The notes below the pieces were generated by a model. The model was not told the DNA's origin and made no database searches. It was given only the letters and a program-made list of their open reading frames with translations. Shown here piece after piece: positions 12,701-23,814 of a stretch of DNA of 64,000 nucleotides; within the stretch, counting starts at the first letter, position 1; every line of letters starts with the position of its first letter. The translations under genes were made by a program, and so were the position numbers. This DNA is from Diphasiastrum complanatum (lineage: Eukaryota > Streptophyta > Lycopodiopsida > Lycopodiales > Lycopodiaceae): NCBI GenBank assembly GCA_029204225.1, contig CM055113.1:14006406-14070405 (forward strand), read 5' to 3'.

Positions 12701-15700
12701 ACTTTGTTTTCGTCTTGCCATTACCAAAAAGCGTCTGGGTGTCAAGTCGAGGCACATTGTTGCTGCTCTCCCTTTTCAGCAGTGGTGGGTTCTCATTAGC
12801 CACAGCTGAATTTGCCACTTCCATTTCTGTGAGGAATGGATCCTTCTCCAACTTTGTATCTTCAGAACACCCTGAAGTTGAATGGGATTCTTTTAGATTA
12901 AGATCCTGAACTCTAATCCTCTTTCTATTTCTTGAACTCTTACTTGCTTCAACGAATTTTGTCTCAGAACAAAGCTTTAACATCCATCCACCATTTTCTT
13001 GCATCCATAATACCGAGTCCGGACTATTTTCTAGGTCAGTTCTTCCATCAGATTTGTCTGACAGAATACTTTCTTTCACACAATTGTTGGTGGGATTGGG
13101 GGCTTTAAACCCATCAAACTGGAGACAATTGTAAATATTCTGTGGCATTTTGCAAGGGCCATTGAATGTTTGCAGACTTCGTTTTTCATGGTCTAAGAGA
13201 TCTCCATCACATGAATGACTTGCCTTTGCTTCAGGAACGTCTGAAGCATTGCAACTCTGAATTTCACAATTGTTTGGCTGAATATTACTAAGCATGAAAG
13301 CATTCAAAACATTTTCTTCTGGATATGCCAACCTGTTAAAATAGGCAAATACTAGCACGTGAGTATTAAAGACATGAAAATTTCGTTTTTGATGGAAACT
13401 GCACTATACATTTTCTTTTTCATTCCCCGTACAATAAAACTATTATCCTGAAAACTTATAACAAACCTTTCATGCAAACTTAATCCCTGAATAAATCGAA
13501 CAGATAAACAAACGCATCAATACTCATTCTGAAGATTCTGGACCTAAATTTGGTTAGAACATGTCCAGTACACACGGGTCATAATAAGAACTATGTTGCT
13601 TGTCATTTTTTTTAAAGTTCCCAATAAAGGATAACGTTCTGTATACAAATTGTTTTTACCCACATTCATTGTGTACGGCATTCTGAACTATCTTTTTCTA
13701 GTTCAAAACAAACTAGAAAATAATGTGATTCTGCAGCACACATTCATTCGGTACAACACTCGGAACAACCTCATTAAAAACACGAAGGAAACTACAAACA
13801 CAATTTTAGAAAAAATTGTTTCTTTCTAAAATTGACCAACCAGGCAATGCCAATATTAAGGATGACAAAGACGTGTATAAGGAAGAAAAGGTTCACAGGT
13901 CCTAATTTAGCAAAGTGCTTCAATCTCATCGTTGGAAATTAATAGCACTATTCAAAGAGGATTCTCAGGAAAGCATATTACAATTCCTAAGACTCATAGA
14001 ATGTGTTGTGGGATTGTGGAAAAGTCTTCTTCAAAGAGATCTGACAATATCTACATAATAGTAGCATGACTAGCTTGTCTGGTTTGGCGAGGCCATGGAG
14101 GACAGAAAATGACCCAATTAGGCTGATAATTGATCATATGTTTTACCCCCAGTGAGCTCCATCTGGAGGCTTTACTTTGTAAGAGTCACCAACAAGCGAA
14201 GCACATATTTATAGACAATGATCACAAATGGATCTAAGCAAAGACAGATTCAAGTATTAAAATGCCTTCTGAACCGAGAAAAGTAATGACAATAGGAAGC
14301 TTTATTCAGTATGTTACAGGATTCGAGTATTAAAAGACCAGTTAAAAAACCACAAGTTCCACTTACTCAGGCTCCCAAGCTGGCCATGCATGATCCAAGG
14401 AAAAGACAGATAATGATTCCAACATGGAAACTATGTCATGTAGCTCAAAATCTTAAACCATCAAATTCATGATGCATGGCATGGACCCAATGTTCTCATA
14501 TCCCTACTCACTTCATTAGTCCCCAAGAGTAATTGCAGGTCACGTGCACAAATAAATGTCCACATTAGATTTCATACATTTGCACAAAGACTGATGTACT
14601 AAGTCTATAACTATATCCTTTCTCCTTAGCTCTGATACCAGACGTCAAAACTCATTCTACGTTGTCTCTAAATTTCCATCACAAGAAAATGGCTTCCCAA
14701 AATCTCAACAAAACTCAGCTATATTCTTGCTCTATACATGTACAAAGCATGAATCATGATTACATTCCATAAGCATGTACAAAGCAGAATATCATCAAAA
14801 ACATAGGAGCTGGCTGCTCAGTCTCCTCCCAACCATAGCTAAATAAAAAGTGATAGAAGTGCTTGTCACTAGGCTCACATATCCACCCTCCTCAAGCACC
14901 CCTAAGCCCCGACCCTTCCTTGCGTCGACACATGGCAATCCATGGAAAGTCGACCCTTGCCACTTGGCAGCACCCTATCTCTAGGCAAGTTAGATAGAAG
15001 GACCATCATCCCACATGTCACTCATTGACTGGACTAAATGTCCCAATCAGCATATGACTTATGTTTGGTTGACCAGTCAACTCTCTCCTACTAAGGACGT
15101 CAATCCAGCCAGTTCTTTTTCAAGGACCCAATACCCATGTCCCCATCACATGTGTCTCAACATCAGCGTAAAACTATTTACTGTACTTTGGTCACCAAAG
15201 TCCGGTGCCTTAACCATTTCTTACTTACAAATTTGCAGTTACTCTAGCTGTCATAGTTACAACAAACGGGACAAGCATTAAAATGCATGACAATTATGGT
15301 TGGGATTTCAAGATTTCACGACGATGTTTAGCAAAAGTCTCAAATCTCCTATCTCAAATGGTCTTATTAGATTGAAGAATATAGCAGCTTCAAGTACTTA
15401 CTGATTTAAACATGGACCATAATTTGAGGATGTTTCTAAGCTTTGAAGGGAATCTTAATGGTAAAGAACAATCGAGAGATCAACTACTTAGAGAGTTATT
15501 TTACCAACCCTTCTGTGGAAGAACAACTTGGGGCCTTTGTTTGTTAGGAATACATAATTTAATCTGTTACCATGATTCATACAAAACGGTTGAAAATATC
15601 AATGTTTGTTATCAACTATAGTTACCTAGTGGCATATCATATTTATATGCATCATGTTTTCCTTTTGAATGTCCTTATATGTGTGGAGGATATTGTTTTT

Positions 15701-16587
15701 GGCATCACTTAAAAAGTTTGCATCTCCACTTCACAATGTTCCCTGGGACACACACTTGAGGATGATGATATTTATGGGCCAGGAGAACGAAATCTATATG
15801 AAACATGGATTCACATTAGTTATTATTTCTCAATTTTACAGCTAGTTTCGCAACTTGGGCCCTAAATATATTCATACTTGGCATTTTCTAGAGACATTAG
15901 TGATCATCCAACCACTAATAAGTCTCACAAACAAGCACAACCCTAGCATGTGGGACCATAGACAATATAAACTACAAAAAGACGCTAAGCATCATCAACA
16001 ATAGTTGTTGGTTGATTAATGAGATGCTTAGCTCTTGGTTCAAACTTCAATCACCTCATGTTGTTTACTGTAACATTAGGTAGCTTAATTAGATCAACAT
16101 ATGCAAAAAAGGTATACCAAAACAACCATCAACATAAGGGAGTCCACCCCCTCTTATATCATCAGTTCAACAAGACAACCAATAATCTGACCAAAAATGA
16201 CTTACAGGTTTTAGATTCAAGCTCCAAATTGGAAATCAACAATGTCTACAAGAATAGAGCCTAGAAGCAATAAGTAACTTTCATTAGCAAAAGAACCTCA
16301 AAAAATGAAGTGCTCCAACAAAACCATTTGAGGTGCAATGACTTGAGTTGCAAGACGTCCTTTGAAACCAACATACAAAAGAGCATAAATTGAGTGCTTT
16401 GATAGCAAACATGCCAGTAAAATAGCTTACTGTGACTTGTTAATGTTGATATCATCCAAGAAAGAATGTTGTCTTAAAAAAGTTTTGCAATTGAGCTGCT
16501 TGCCAAATCCAACACCTGTAGGAATATTGTTTAGAATCTATACCAACTAAGCCAAGGCAAATATACTGTAGGGACGATAATAAAAAC

Positions 16588-16650
<63 letters not shown>

Positions 16651-19600
16651 TCAGCTCTAATGGTAAATCTGTGTAACAGGACCTAAAGTACATAATCCCA
16701 TATTTTAGCATCACATGCACATGGAAAATAAACTTATCGACCAAGCTTGACATGAATGATGAGAGAAACAAAAGTTGTGCACCTATGTATGAATGTTCAT
16801 ATTAAACTTACGTATTTGTCTCTTTCTTCTATGTCAACGGAAATCCAAAAGTTTTCATTGCTGAATAAGGTCAACAACTACTTGTTCCTTGTCTTGCTCT
16901 TACAAAGGATACCTTTCTCTCTAGCCCATGAGGCTTGGGCTCAAAGACCCAAGTTCAATGTCTGATTCGGTTTACAGGCTTAAAAACTATAGGAGCATAT
17001 TGCAGCTCCTCTTACCCAGTGCCTGGTGCAATAATGCTACCAAACATTTCCCAAGCCACATAATAATAGCCAAGGATCTCAGTATATCAAAATTACCAAT
17101 GATTATAATTTAAGTACAGAATATTTTGTGAGTAAAAGGCCCTAATATATCCCAATGTGAAGGCATGAGACAAGTTAATAAGAAAGAAGCTTAAAACTAA
17201 AGAAAATGGCTCCAAACACTAAAATTACTTACATATGTCAAAAAAGCCAGAACCAGAGATGAGGGAAGGAACTAGGAAACGAGTTCAAATAGGCAATCTA
17301 ACCGGTGTCAACCAAGGTCAGAATGCATCATCAACATAGTAACAACAAATCACAATTCAAAGCCATCCTGATTGAATCAAATATTTGAGAAACATTTTTT
17401 TTCAAGATAAATTTGATTTTTTCCAAGTCTTATTTGGAATTTAGAAACATATGTCAAAAAAAATTGAGTTGAATCAGACTTTCGTCATAAATGCATACAA
17501 CCTTTCTCAAGCTTCGCATACCTATGCAATCAGAGGTCATAATTCGCATCTCTTCATCATCATTAAAAGCATTCACTTGGATCCCCACTGCACTCTTAAC
17601 CCCAGCAGAACTTCCTGTAACTTGAATGGTTGCTACATTTTCGGGATTCCTACTTTTTACCGTTTGTTCGTCTACATATTCACTCACTGGTGTACTAGTC
17701 AAGTTATCTCTAAGCTGCAATGACTTCATGGTAGAATCTGAATGTTCTCTAAAATTGAAGTTATCTCTGAGCTGCAATGACTTCATGGTAGAATTTGAAT
17801 GTTTTCTAAAATCGAAATCAAGATTCTTCTGGCATGCACCAACAGTGGCTTCAGCTGTGGGGCCTTTGGGAAACGTATAGTCGATGATAGTGCCAAATAC
17901 TCTTCTAGCATTGGCACACTCTTCAGGTTTCACTTTGAGCATTGGCAGGTCTTTCTCATGATCACTGGTCCTTTCATTGCCAGACACCTCCCTATCAGGA
18001 ACACTGACTTTATCAGCATCTGAGCCTTTGGCATACAAAGAGTTCTTGGCATTTGCATTCGAAACTCCTGGATCTGGAGTAGAACAAGCATTCACCGAAT
18101 GTTCATGCATTTTACAGCAATCCATCTGGGCATCTGAGGTGAAATTGGCACTCTTGATTCTATGATAACTAGGAGAGCATCTATGTTGCATTGGATCTGC
18201 ATCTCGAAAACTATTGCCTATGACACTATCTTCATTGTGGAGGACCAAAGGTCCTTCACAGGCCAAATTATCCATTGCTTTGATATACAGCCTGCTGAGC
18301 CTGTCAGCTTTTCTTCGTGCCTTCTTATTGAGAGACAAACTCAGACGGAGGTCAGGTGATTCAAAGGCAGAAAGTTCCAAAAAGCTCTTTTCTTCATTCA
18401 AATTCAGATTATCACTTGAAGCTACTGTTACCAGATCTTTCTCGGACAGCATCTCCTTTGAGGAGTACATCCAACTATCTGCTCGTAAAACTGTCTGAAC
18501 AGCACAGGAATCCATTGCTCTGGAACCCACATTCTGTGGAGAAACAAGGAGCTCTAAAGAACCTTCTGCTTGATTGTAGATAGCACCTACCAAAGTTGAT
18601 TCAAAGATTTGGTACTTGCGAGAGAATACTTCAACCTGTACCCAGACGATCATATACAATGCATATAAGCATAAAATCATGACAATATTTATCCAGCTTT
18701 GTCATGGGCATAAAAAACAGGATTGGTGAAAACCGCTGCCACAAAAAGAAAAGCATCCAATAACAATAATAACTGTTCTAAGCATCGACTATTTCTGTTT
18801 CTGTTTTGTTTTGTTTGTGCTGTCTTTCCTTTTGTGCTATTTATGTCATTGTTGGAGAAAAAAAATTGTTGGTAGTAAAAGCCCCTAAACCGTAAACCCT
18901 AAACTTTGCTCGTAAAAAGCTTTTGCAAAGCAAATTTGGTTGGCAGGCTTACCATTAATGCACAAATAGTGACCTCTCCCCATTCCGGAAAGTGAGACAA
19001 ATGGACCTCTTTCAAGATTCCTGAAAAACCCAAAACAGAAAGCAATCTCAATAAACTATGTCAGAAAAAAATTCTCCACCATAAAAGCAATTCGCTGTCA
19101 TTTTTTCAATAGAAAAAGCATAGCATTAAAAGAGGGGAATGAAGCTGCTTATATTTTTTATCAAACCACAAATCAAAATCTTATTTTAGCAATACAAAAG
19201 CCATTTTGCAAACCATAGATATGAGACCTGAAAGAACTGCAATCAAAACCTCATCTTTGACAACAACAAATCACTTTATTTTACACTAAAGATAGACATG
19301 AAAAGTGAAGAAATTACAATAAAAACCTTGCCTATTTATCTACAACAATAGAAATATTTTTCTGCAACGAATTGATGTGAAACCTCAAAAATTTGCAACC
19401 AAAACCTTACTGATTATTTTTGCAAAGGATATATTTGAAAGCTGTGCAAAGGATGGATTTGCAAGCTAGATACATTGCAATCAAAAGATTATCTTCGACC
19501 CAAAAAACTGTTATTTTGCAAAAGATAGTTACGAAACCTGAACGCATTGCAATCAAAACCTTATCATTGACGATAAAAAACTGTTATGTTGCACAGTATT

Positions 19601-19972
19601 GATATGAAAACTGAAGAAATTGCTTGAAAACCTCATCTTTGACAATAAATACCGGTTTTTTCCAATGGATAGATATAAAAACAAGGCATTCCCGTCATGG
19701 CCACATCAAAAAACCGAAAAAAAAAAGGGGCTGAGTGATTGATTGATAGATAAGGAGATGATGATCATGATAATGTTCATAATGATCATGATGGTGATGA
19801 CTTCACCTTTGAGTTGGCCAAAAGTGTGCTCCCTCACAGCCACCAGCGCGAAGTTTGTGCCCAGATTGGTGAATACAGTGAGCCCAACAATAAGTCTCTC
19901 TCCCGCCACCTCAGCTTCATCATCTTCTTCTCCTTCCCGTCTTGCCAACCCGCCATGCCCCAATCCAGGCAT
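9753..19972 (-). CDS. Gene X: five-exon gene, Lys-rich tandem-repeat protein, unknown family
   Basis: Five exons join with matching phases: 19972-19807, 19020-18953, 18635-17522, 13351-10326 and 9782-9753, giving about 1,467 residues. Every intron is GT-AG. The first 100 residues look like a small beta-alpha-beta fold (VGLTVFTNLGTNFALVAV, then a helix TFGQLKGILKEVHLSHF, then strands). This is faintly ubiquitin-like, which is my inference only. The middle is polar with basic clusters (KKARRKADR), and the rest is a long array of 43-residue Lys-rich repeats. No signal peptide or membrane segment is seen; the basic clusters suggest a nuclear or nucleolar protein. If the strong donor at 10325 is not used, the frame ends at 10305 instead (about 1,464 residues). 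I do not recognise the family. The uninterrupted 3-kb exon argues that it is functional. Confidence 0.75.
10326..13351 (-). CDS. Gene X exon 4 (repeat exon)
   Basis: A single 3,026-base exon without a stop. The acceptor GTGCTAG/TA gives a valine codon with the last base of exon 3, then FAYFNRLAYPEENVL. A unique N-terminal part of about 160 residues (with MQENGGWMLKLCSETKFVEA) leads into the repeat array and then a basic tail (KHKKSKKNRN). It ends in phase 0 at a consensus donor ACT/GTGAGT. Reading through instead reaches TAA at 10305-10307. The acceptor is conserved in the right-arm copy (GTGCTAG/AG at 30318). Confidence 0.78.
10672..12790 (-). repeat. Coding tandem repeat, sixteen 43-residue units
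   Basis: Sixteen units share the frame STCQLKEDGSNYRPLL-(D/N)SQTL-(F/S)GNG-KK-KSQKKRK-PAEALE, after a partial first unit. Typical unit length is 129 bases. Three late units are shortened (for example units 8, 9 and 15), always by whole codons, so the frame is kept. The units are rich in Lys/Arg with an acidic KED patch, which suggests a disordered, charged scaffold. The right-arm pseudogene has only about seven units. Confidence 0.93.
11403..12659 (-). repeat. Higher-order duplication of five repeat units
   Basis: Units 1-5 (12659-12018, 642 bases) and units 6-10 (12017-11403, 615 bases) run in the same order of distinctive variants: YYGMKRAKSK, STYSPLYSQ, CNYRPLLDTQ, NDRPLL, GNY-SVLDSQ. The 27-base difference is exactly nine codons missing from units 8 and 9. 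This is a recent block duplication inside the array. Confidence 0.92.
14628..14642 (-). other. Possible copia primer-binding-site remnant
   Basis: The minus strand reads CTGGTATCAGAGC, the initiator tRNA-Met complement found after copia 5' LTRs. The DNA to its right (14640-15300) could be an old LTR, but no second copy or terminal repeat is visible. Confidence 0.35.
16591..16646. repeat. (CT)n microsatellite
   Basis: Pure CT tract within intron 3 of gene X. Confidence 0.95.
17522..18635 (-). CDS. Gene X exon 3
   Basis: The acceptor GGGTACAG/GTTGAAG starts the exon in phase 0 (VEVFSRKYQIFESTLVGAIY) and the donor CATAG/GTATGC ends it in phase 1. It encodes about 371 polar residues, including the basic cluster LNKKARRKADRLSRLYIKAM and a 19-residue tandem duplication (two copies of S-TMKSLQLRDN) at 17701-17814. 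No catalytic motif is seen. Confidence 0.75.
18953..19020 (-). CDS. Gene X exon 2
   Basis: A 68-base exon too short to stand out alone. The acceptor is TTTTTCAG/GA and the donor is ATG/GTAAGC. It encodes ILKEVHLSHFPEWGEVTICA plus LM and continues the exon 1 helix. Phase in 1, phase out 0, both matching the neighbours. Confidence 0.72.
19807..19972 (-). CDS. Gene X exon 1
   Basis: The ATG at 19972-19970 is the first in-frame methionine (MPGLGHGG). The exon encodes an acidic linker, then VGLTVFTNLGTNFALVAV and REHTFGQLK, and ends in phase 1 at a donor AAAG/GTGAAG. The open frame extends upstream to a GTG near 20011, but an ATG is preferred for a plant gene. The one-base overhang plus GA of exon 2 forms a glycine codon. 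Confidence 0.7.
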
Positions 19973-20099
19973 CTCCTTTCCTTCCCCTCGCTCGCTCGCT
20001 CCCTCGCTCACTCACTCACTCTTCACAACTCCTGCGAATTCTTGTCCTTCCCGCCCCCGCGGAATTTGATCCCTGCGAGCGGAAGCGGGAGGGAGACAG

Positions 20100-20560
20100 C
20101 CTTTGTAGGTTGCCTCTCATGCTTTTTTTTAATGACTTTCAAATCTGAAATGAAGTTTGATAATCTAGAAATGAATACTAATTTTAAAGATGAGCCCCCT
20201 AGTTGTAATGGCTAGCTATACAAGTAAAGAAACAAAGGTTCATGTTAAAATGACGTTTTTGAATTGTATGTGCCTGTCTGTTATGACGGCCAAAGTTTTA
20301 GAAAGCCTAATGGCTTTTGACAGTCAATACGGCTATCAAACTGCAAGGCTGGAGGGAGAGAATGAAAGATCAGAAAAGAGAAAATGATAAAGAGTTTCAT
20401 AGAAGCGCTAGCGTTTAGCCCGCACAATTGGATGCGTGCCACGTGTCAATACACACACTTTTGAGCTAACAATCGTTGTCTATGGAGCACGTGGCGCGAT
20501 TTGGACGTTGCTTGATATATCCAAGGGTGTATAGCTGGAGAGAAAAAAAAGAAGGAGACA
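20100..20560 (-). promoter_or_regulatory. Candidate gene X upstream region with two CACGTG boxes
   Basis: This lies just upstream of gene X exon 1. Palindromic CACGTG (G-box core) occurs at 20440-20445 and 20488-20493, the first within GCCACGTGTCA. G-boxes bind bZIP and bHLH factors in plants. No TATA box at a convincing spacing is seen, so the assignment is weak. Confidence 0.3.
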
Positions 20561-20610
20561 GGATTGGAACATTTTAGCCCTTGTGTGGGGGGATTTTTGC
20601 ATTTTTGTTT

Positions 20611-20621
20611 CCCCCCCCCCC
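20611..20621. repeat. Poly-C tract
   Basis: A run of eleven C residues. A longer run of twenty is at 22089-22108. Confidence 0.9.
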
Positions 20622-20661
20622 AAACCCTGATACTTCGCTATTTGGTAGCCACTACTTAGGA

Positions 20662-20806
20662 AGTGCACTACATGCACTCCCTGCACCATGTCACAGAGTG
20701 CATTTGCGGCTCACCAAGCAGCAAAAAAATTTGTTTAAGGAGGGCAATGGTGAGGATTGCACCATTGCCCTCCCTGACATGGTGCATGGAGTGCATGGGG
20801 TGCACT
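20662..20806. repeat. Nested inverted repeat (hairpin)
   Basis: The outer arms 20662-20693 and 20775-20806 are complementary over 32 bases with three mismatches. Inside them, GGAGGGCAATGGTG (20739-20752) and its perfect complement (20760-20773) close a 7-base loop. A foldback element remnant or a small-RNA-like hairpin would both fit. Confidence 0.75.
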
Positions 20807-21243
20807 CCCTAATGAGAGCCTGTCGGCACATCCCATTTGCTATGCATCCCGTGATCCGGTCCTTCCCTGTCCGCTAGTGCTACCTTAAATTTTAATCACC
20901 GAGCTTACCACCCCTAAGCATCAGTCAATGTTTATGAGCATTTTCGGCTACTAATCATACCTGGATAAAAAGGTCCTTTGCCATATGGCAAAAAATTATT
21001 TGCTAAGATTATTCTCGTTGCCTCACCTCACAAGTACATGTCCGAGTCCACAACCCTTCGCAAACCCCCTCAAAGCTCAGCTCATGGTCTTAGTACTTGC
21101 ACATATGAGGTCATACCCAATTCATGCTTATATTAAACTTGTTTCTAAGATATTGCTTAATTCAAGGCTCCTTGCCATGTGGCGCTTCTCTATATTGCCT
21201 CTCTTTGTGAGCTTGCTGTATAATATTAGATTTTGTTATAGAG

Positions 21244-22070
21244 TTGACAAAAAGACATTGCATACATGATGGGGCCCTGGGGTTGCGGTGCCATATGAAA
21301 CACATAAGCGAATACGAGGCCTTTAGTGAAGCATGTGTCGATGCCATACGAGAGGTGGATGAGAGCTCGGGAAGTAGTTCTAAGAGCTCCAACGATAGAT
21401 CCAATGGGCACCATCGCAATAAGGGAAAGAGAAGATGAAAGAGTTTGGCTCCACGTCTTCTGTCCCAACCTCAACTCATGCCTTCACTAAAGCACTAGAG
21501 AACTTGCAAATCCAACAGAATGATCAGATGCGAAAGTTCACCACTGAGCTCCTTGGAACCGTGGACCATAAGCTTAAGGGTGTACAACAAGTACTCAGGG
21601 TACTACAACTGCCAGCCTACCCACGAATAGAGGCCACTTGTTGTCCAGCCTATGTAGGTAATCGCACTACCAACGAATGCCCACAACTACACCAATGCTT
21701 AGAGAAAATGGAAAAATACTGCCATTTGTGTAGCATAAATGGTCACGACACCTCTGAGTGTAGATATAACCCTTGAGTACAAGTAGTTGCCATGCAATAG
21801 TACCCTCAAAGACAACTTGATAGGCCATATCCTTATACACCAAAACCAAACCAAAACCAGCCACCCCTTGCACTACCAGCACCACCGCCGAACGAACAAT
21901 GAAGTTTGATTGTCAAACCTCCTGTTTTGGCAGCTAAAGTGAATGCAATCATGCCCAAACTTGAAATTTCAAAACCACTGTATGAACCCCCTTATCCTAC
22001 TAACGAAAAATTTGTGTACTACATAGATGGGTGAGGGCGAATTAGTGCTAGTATGCGCCAATGAAGTTCA
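21244..22070 (+). mobile_element. LTR-retrotransposon gag fragment
   Basis: The frame at 21435-21776 ends with a CCHC zinc knuckle, CHLCSINGHDTSEC, the nucleic-acid-binding motif of retroelement gag proteins. Upstream (21290-21438, another frame) is a short helical segment (EYEAFSEACVDAIREVDE) and a Ser-rich linker. Downstream, a Pro/Gln-rich stretch (PYPYTPKPNQNQPP) continues with stops. No LTRs are attached. It differs from the gag genes at 23.8, 39-40 and 48 kb, so it is a fifth lineage. Confidence 0.6.
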
Positions 22071-22088
22071 GGGACCGACAAGTAGACA

Positions 22089-22108
22089 CCCCCCCCCCCC
22101 CCCCCCCC
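22089..22108. repeat. Poly-C tract (20 bases)
   Basis: Twenty consecutive C residues at the end of the decayed gag fragment. Confidence 0.95.
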
Positions 22109-22726
22109 ATCAAGTGTTAACAAATGTGGAGGCAATCATTGTATTATTGAGTGCCATAACAAGAGACGAGGACATGACTGTGCCGTAGATCTTCTAGCCT
22201 CTAGACTAGGTGTACCTCTGGGGACCATGTTATGCTTTTTTCTGTCATAAGCCCTTGCAAACATCAATAACTCTCGCATCTACGAGAGTTAATCTTCTCC
22301 AGTTTGATACAGGCTACATCTAATATAAAATCTAGCTACAATTAAGAATGTGAGAGTTAATTCCCAATAGATTGCAACAAAATTGGATGTTTTTATTGCA
22401 AAATAGTATAAAGAACCCTCGCACTGATTAACCTTCGCAAATATGATCAGTAGGTAGATCTACCTCGGATTTATCTACAGTGAAAATTTCAAGTCAATTA
22501 GAGCTAGGATCAAAGAGATATATGAAAAAAAAAAACCAAGAAAAAGGGCTAAAATCACACTATTAGCCAATTGAAACTAATCAAATCCTACCAAATCTAG
22601 GGTGCAGTCATAACATCCATCAAGATCCAGCATCCCTGGACTGAACCAAGTGAATGAATCTCATATAAGGAAGATCAATACTCAAAAACAATTTAAAAGA
22701 ATTGTCTCATCGGCTAGTGACTTGAC
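22109..22726. other. Intergenic, gypsy-leader-like phrases
   Basis: No gene. Phrases such as AACTCTCGCA and ACGAGAGTTAA near 22265-22290 resemble the repeated leader of the gypsy elements at 41 and 53 kb and may be a small remnant. Confidence 0.3.
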
Positions 22727-23684
22727 TGTTGGATTTATTTTTTCTAGTCACCTAAATCCCATTTTTAATCTGCCTCCATTCATGTTGCATATTAACTCGC
22801 GTTGTCGCGCAGTCTGCATATTCACATGCAAATTCTCACAGGCGATGAAAAGATGAAAAGCAAAGGCTGATGTCACACCCTCTTCACGCTCATGCAGCTG
22901 CGCTAACAGACTGGACGACGACTGCAGCCACCCACGATCTCCTACAGACAACACATCAACCCTGTACTTTCTTCATCTACACACCTGTAACATTATGTAT
23001 ATATATTGAATAGCATTTGCATATTCATCAACGATTAAGAAGTTAGTAAAAGAGAAGCTTATCAGAGATAGACAAAAGTAAATGCTCTGTGCATTGATTC
23101 TTTAATTTGTCAGCAATAAGATTTCATTCCTTTATAGTTTGAATAAGCTTCGTAGGGCACGCGACTTCGTCCGCTACTGTCTTGTGCTCTACCGTATTAT
23201 TGACATGTATACTTGATATACTTAATCTGATACAATTCTTTGTTCTGCGTTCAGATTTGTGTTAATATTGCTATGCTTATTATTCATTTTGTCTGATCTT
23301 TCTAGTCGCTCTTTCTGGTAATAGACGACTAACATTTAGTCTTGTCTTTCATGCACTGTCTAGCTCTTCGCGAATCATTCGTGACACATAATTTGTTTAG
23401 TTATTCGCGACAAATTATTCTTCTGGCGCTTCGTTTATTAATGTTTGGCTACGTAATCAAGAACGACCATGATTTTCATCACTAACGTTCTGTTCGTTTT
23501 GATAGGCGTAGTCATGCTTTCGGAGAGAGTCGCATAGCTCGTTCCGCTGCGCACGAACAATTTTTGTTCGAGTTCGTTTTTCGTTTCTCGTTCGTGTTCG
23601 TCTTACCCCTCTGAGCTAAATTTTTTTTTCGTTTCTAACATACGACACCTTTCTCAACTCTCACTACTCTCCCTCTCTCCAACA
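22727..23684 (+). repeat. 5' LTR of copia element (LTR A)
   Basis: The LTR begins TGTTGGATTTATT and ends CCAACA directly before a primer site, giving 958 bases with TG...CA ends. A TATA-like string lies near 22998 (GTATATATATTG). The first 500 bases recur at 45996-46700; that copy has about 200 bases that are missing here. Confidence 0.85.
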
Positions 23685-23696
23685 TGGTATCAAAGC
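23685..23696 (+). other. Copia primer binding site
   Basis: TGGTATCAAAGC, the complement of the 3' end of initiator tRNA-Met with one change from the usual TGGTATCAGAGC. It directly abuts the LTR end and fixes the LTR boundary. Confidence 0.85.
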
Positions 23697-23814
23697 TATT
23701 TTCATAGCTTGATAAGCTTCCAAAGTACAAGACTCTACTAGCCGATAGAGAGCATCAGATTTTCATACTTAAGTCACTGATAGTTTCTCCTATCACTTAG
23801 ACTAATTCCTCCAC

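Larger units (their letters stand above)
7610..14470 (-). repeat. Left arm of large inverted duplication
   Basis: The reverse complement of this stretch aligns in order with 28150-35240 plus 45930-45995. Anchors read by eye: 14350-14420 with 28200-28310, 14090-14220 with 29385-29545, 10326-13351 (gene X exon 4) with 30318-32426, exon 5 at 9665-9782 with 32951-33066, 8811-8890 with 33590-33660, 8186-8300 with 34180-34290, 7680-8060 with 34620-35235. The arm holds the 3' half of gene X (most of intron 3, exons 4-5 and downstream DNA). It lacks the copia insertion present in the right arm and so preserves the pre-insertion site near 7664-7670. Confidence 0.9.
13354..17521 (-). other. Gene X intron 3 (about 4.2 kb)
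   Basis: Between the donor at 17521 and the acceptor at 13352. The left inverted-duplication arm ends inside it, near 14470. It contains a copia-like primer-site remnant near 14630, a (CT)n tract at 16591-16646 and anonymous DNA. No additional phase-compatible exon was needed or seen. Confidence 0.6.
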
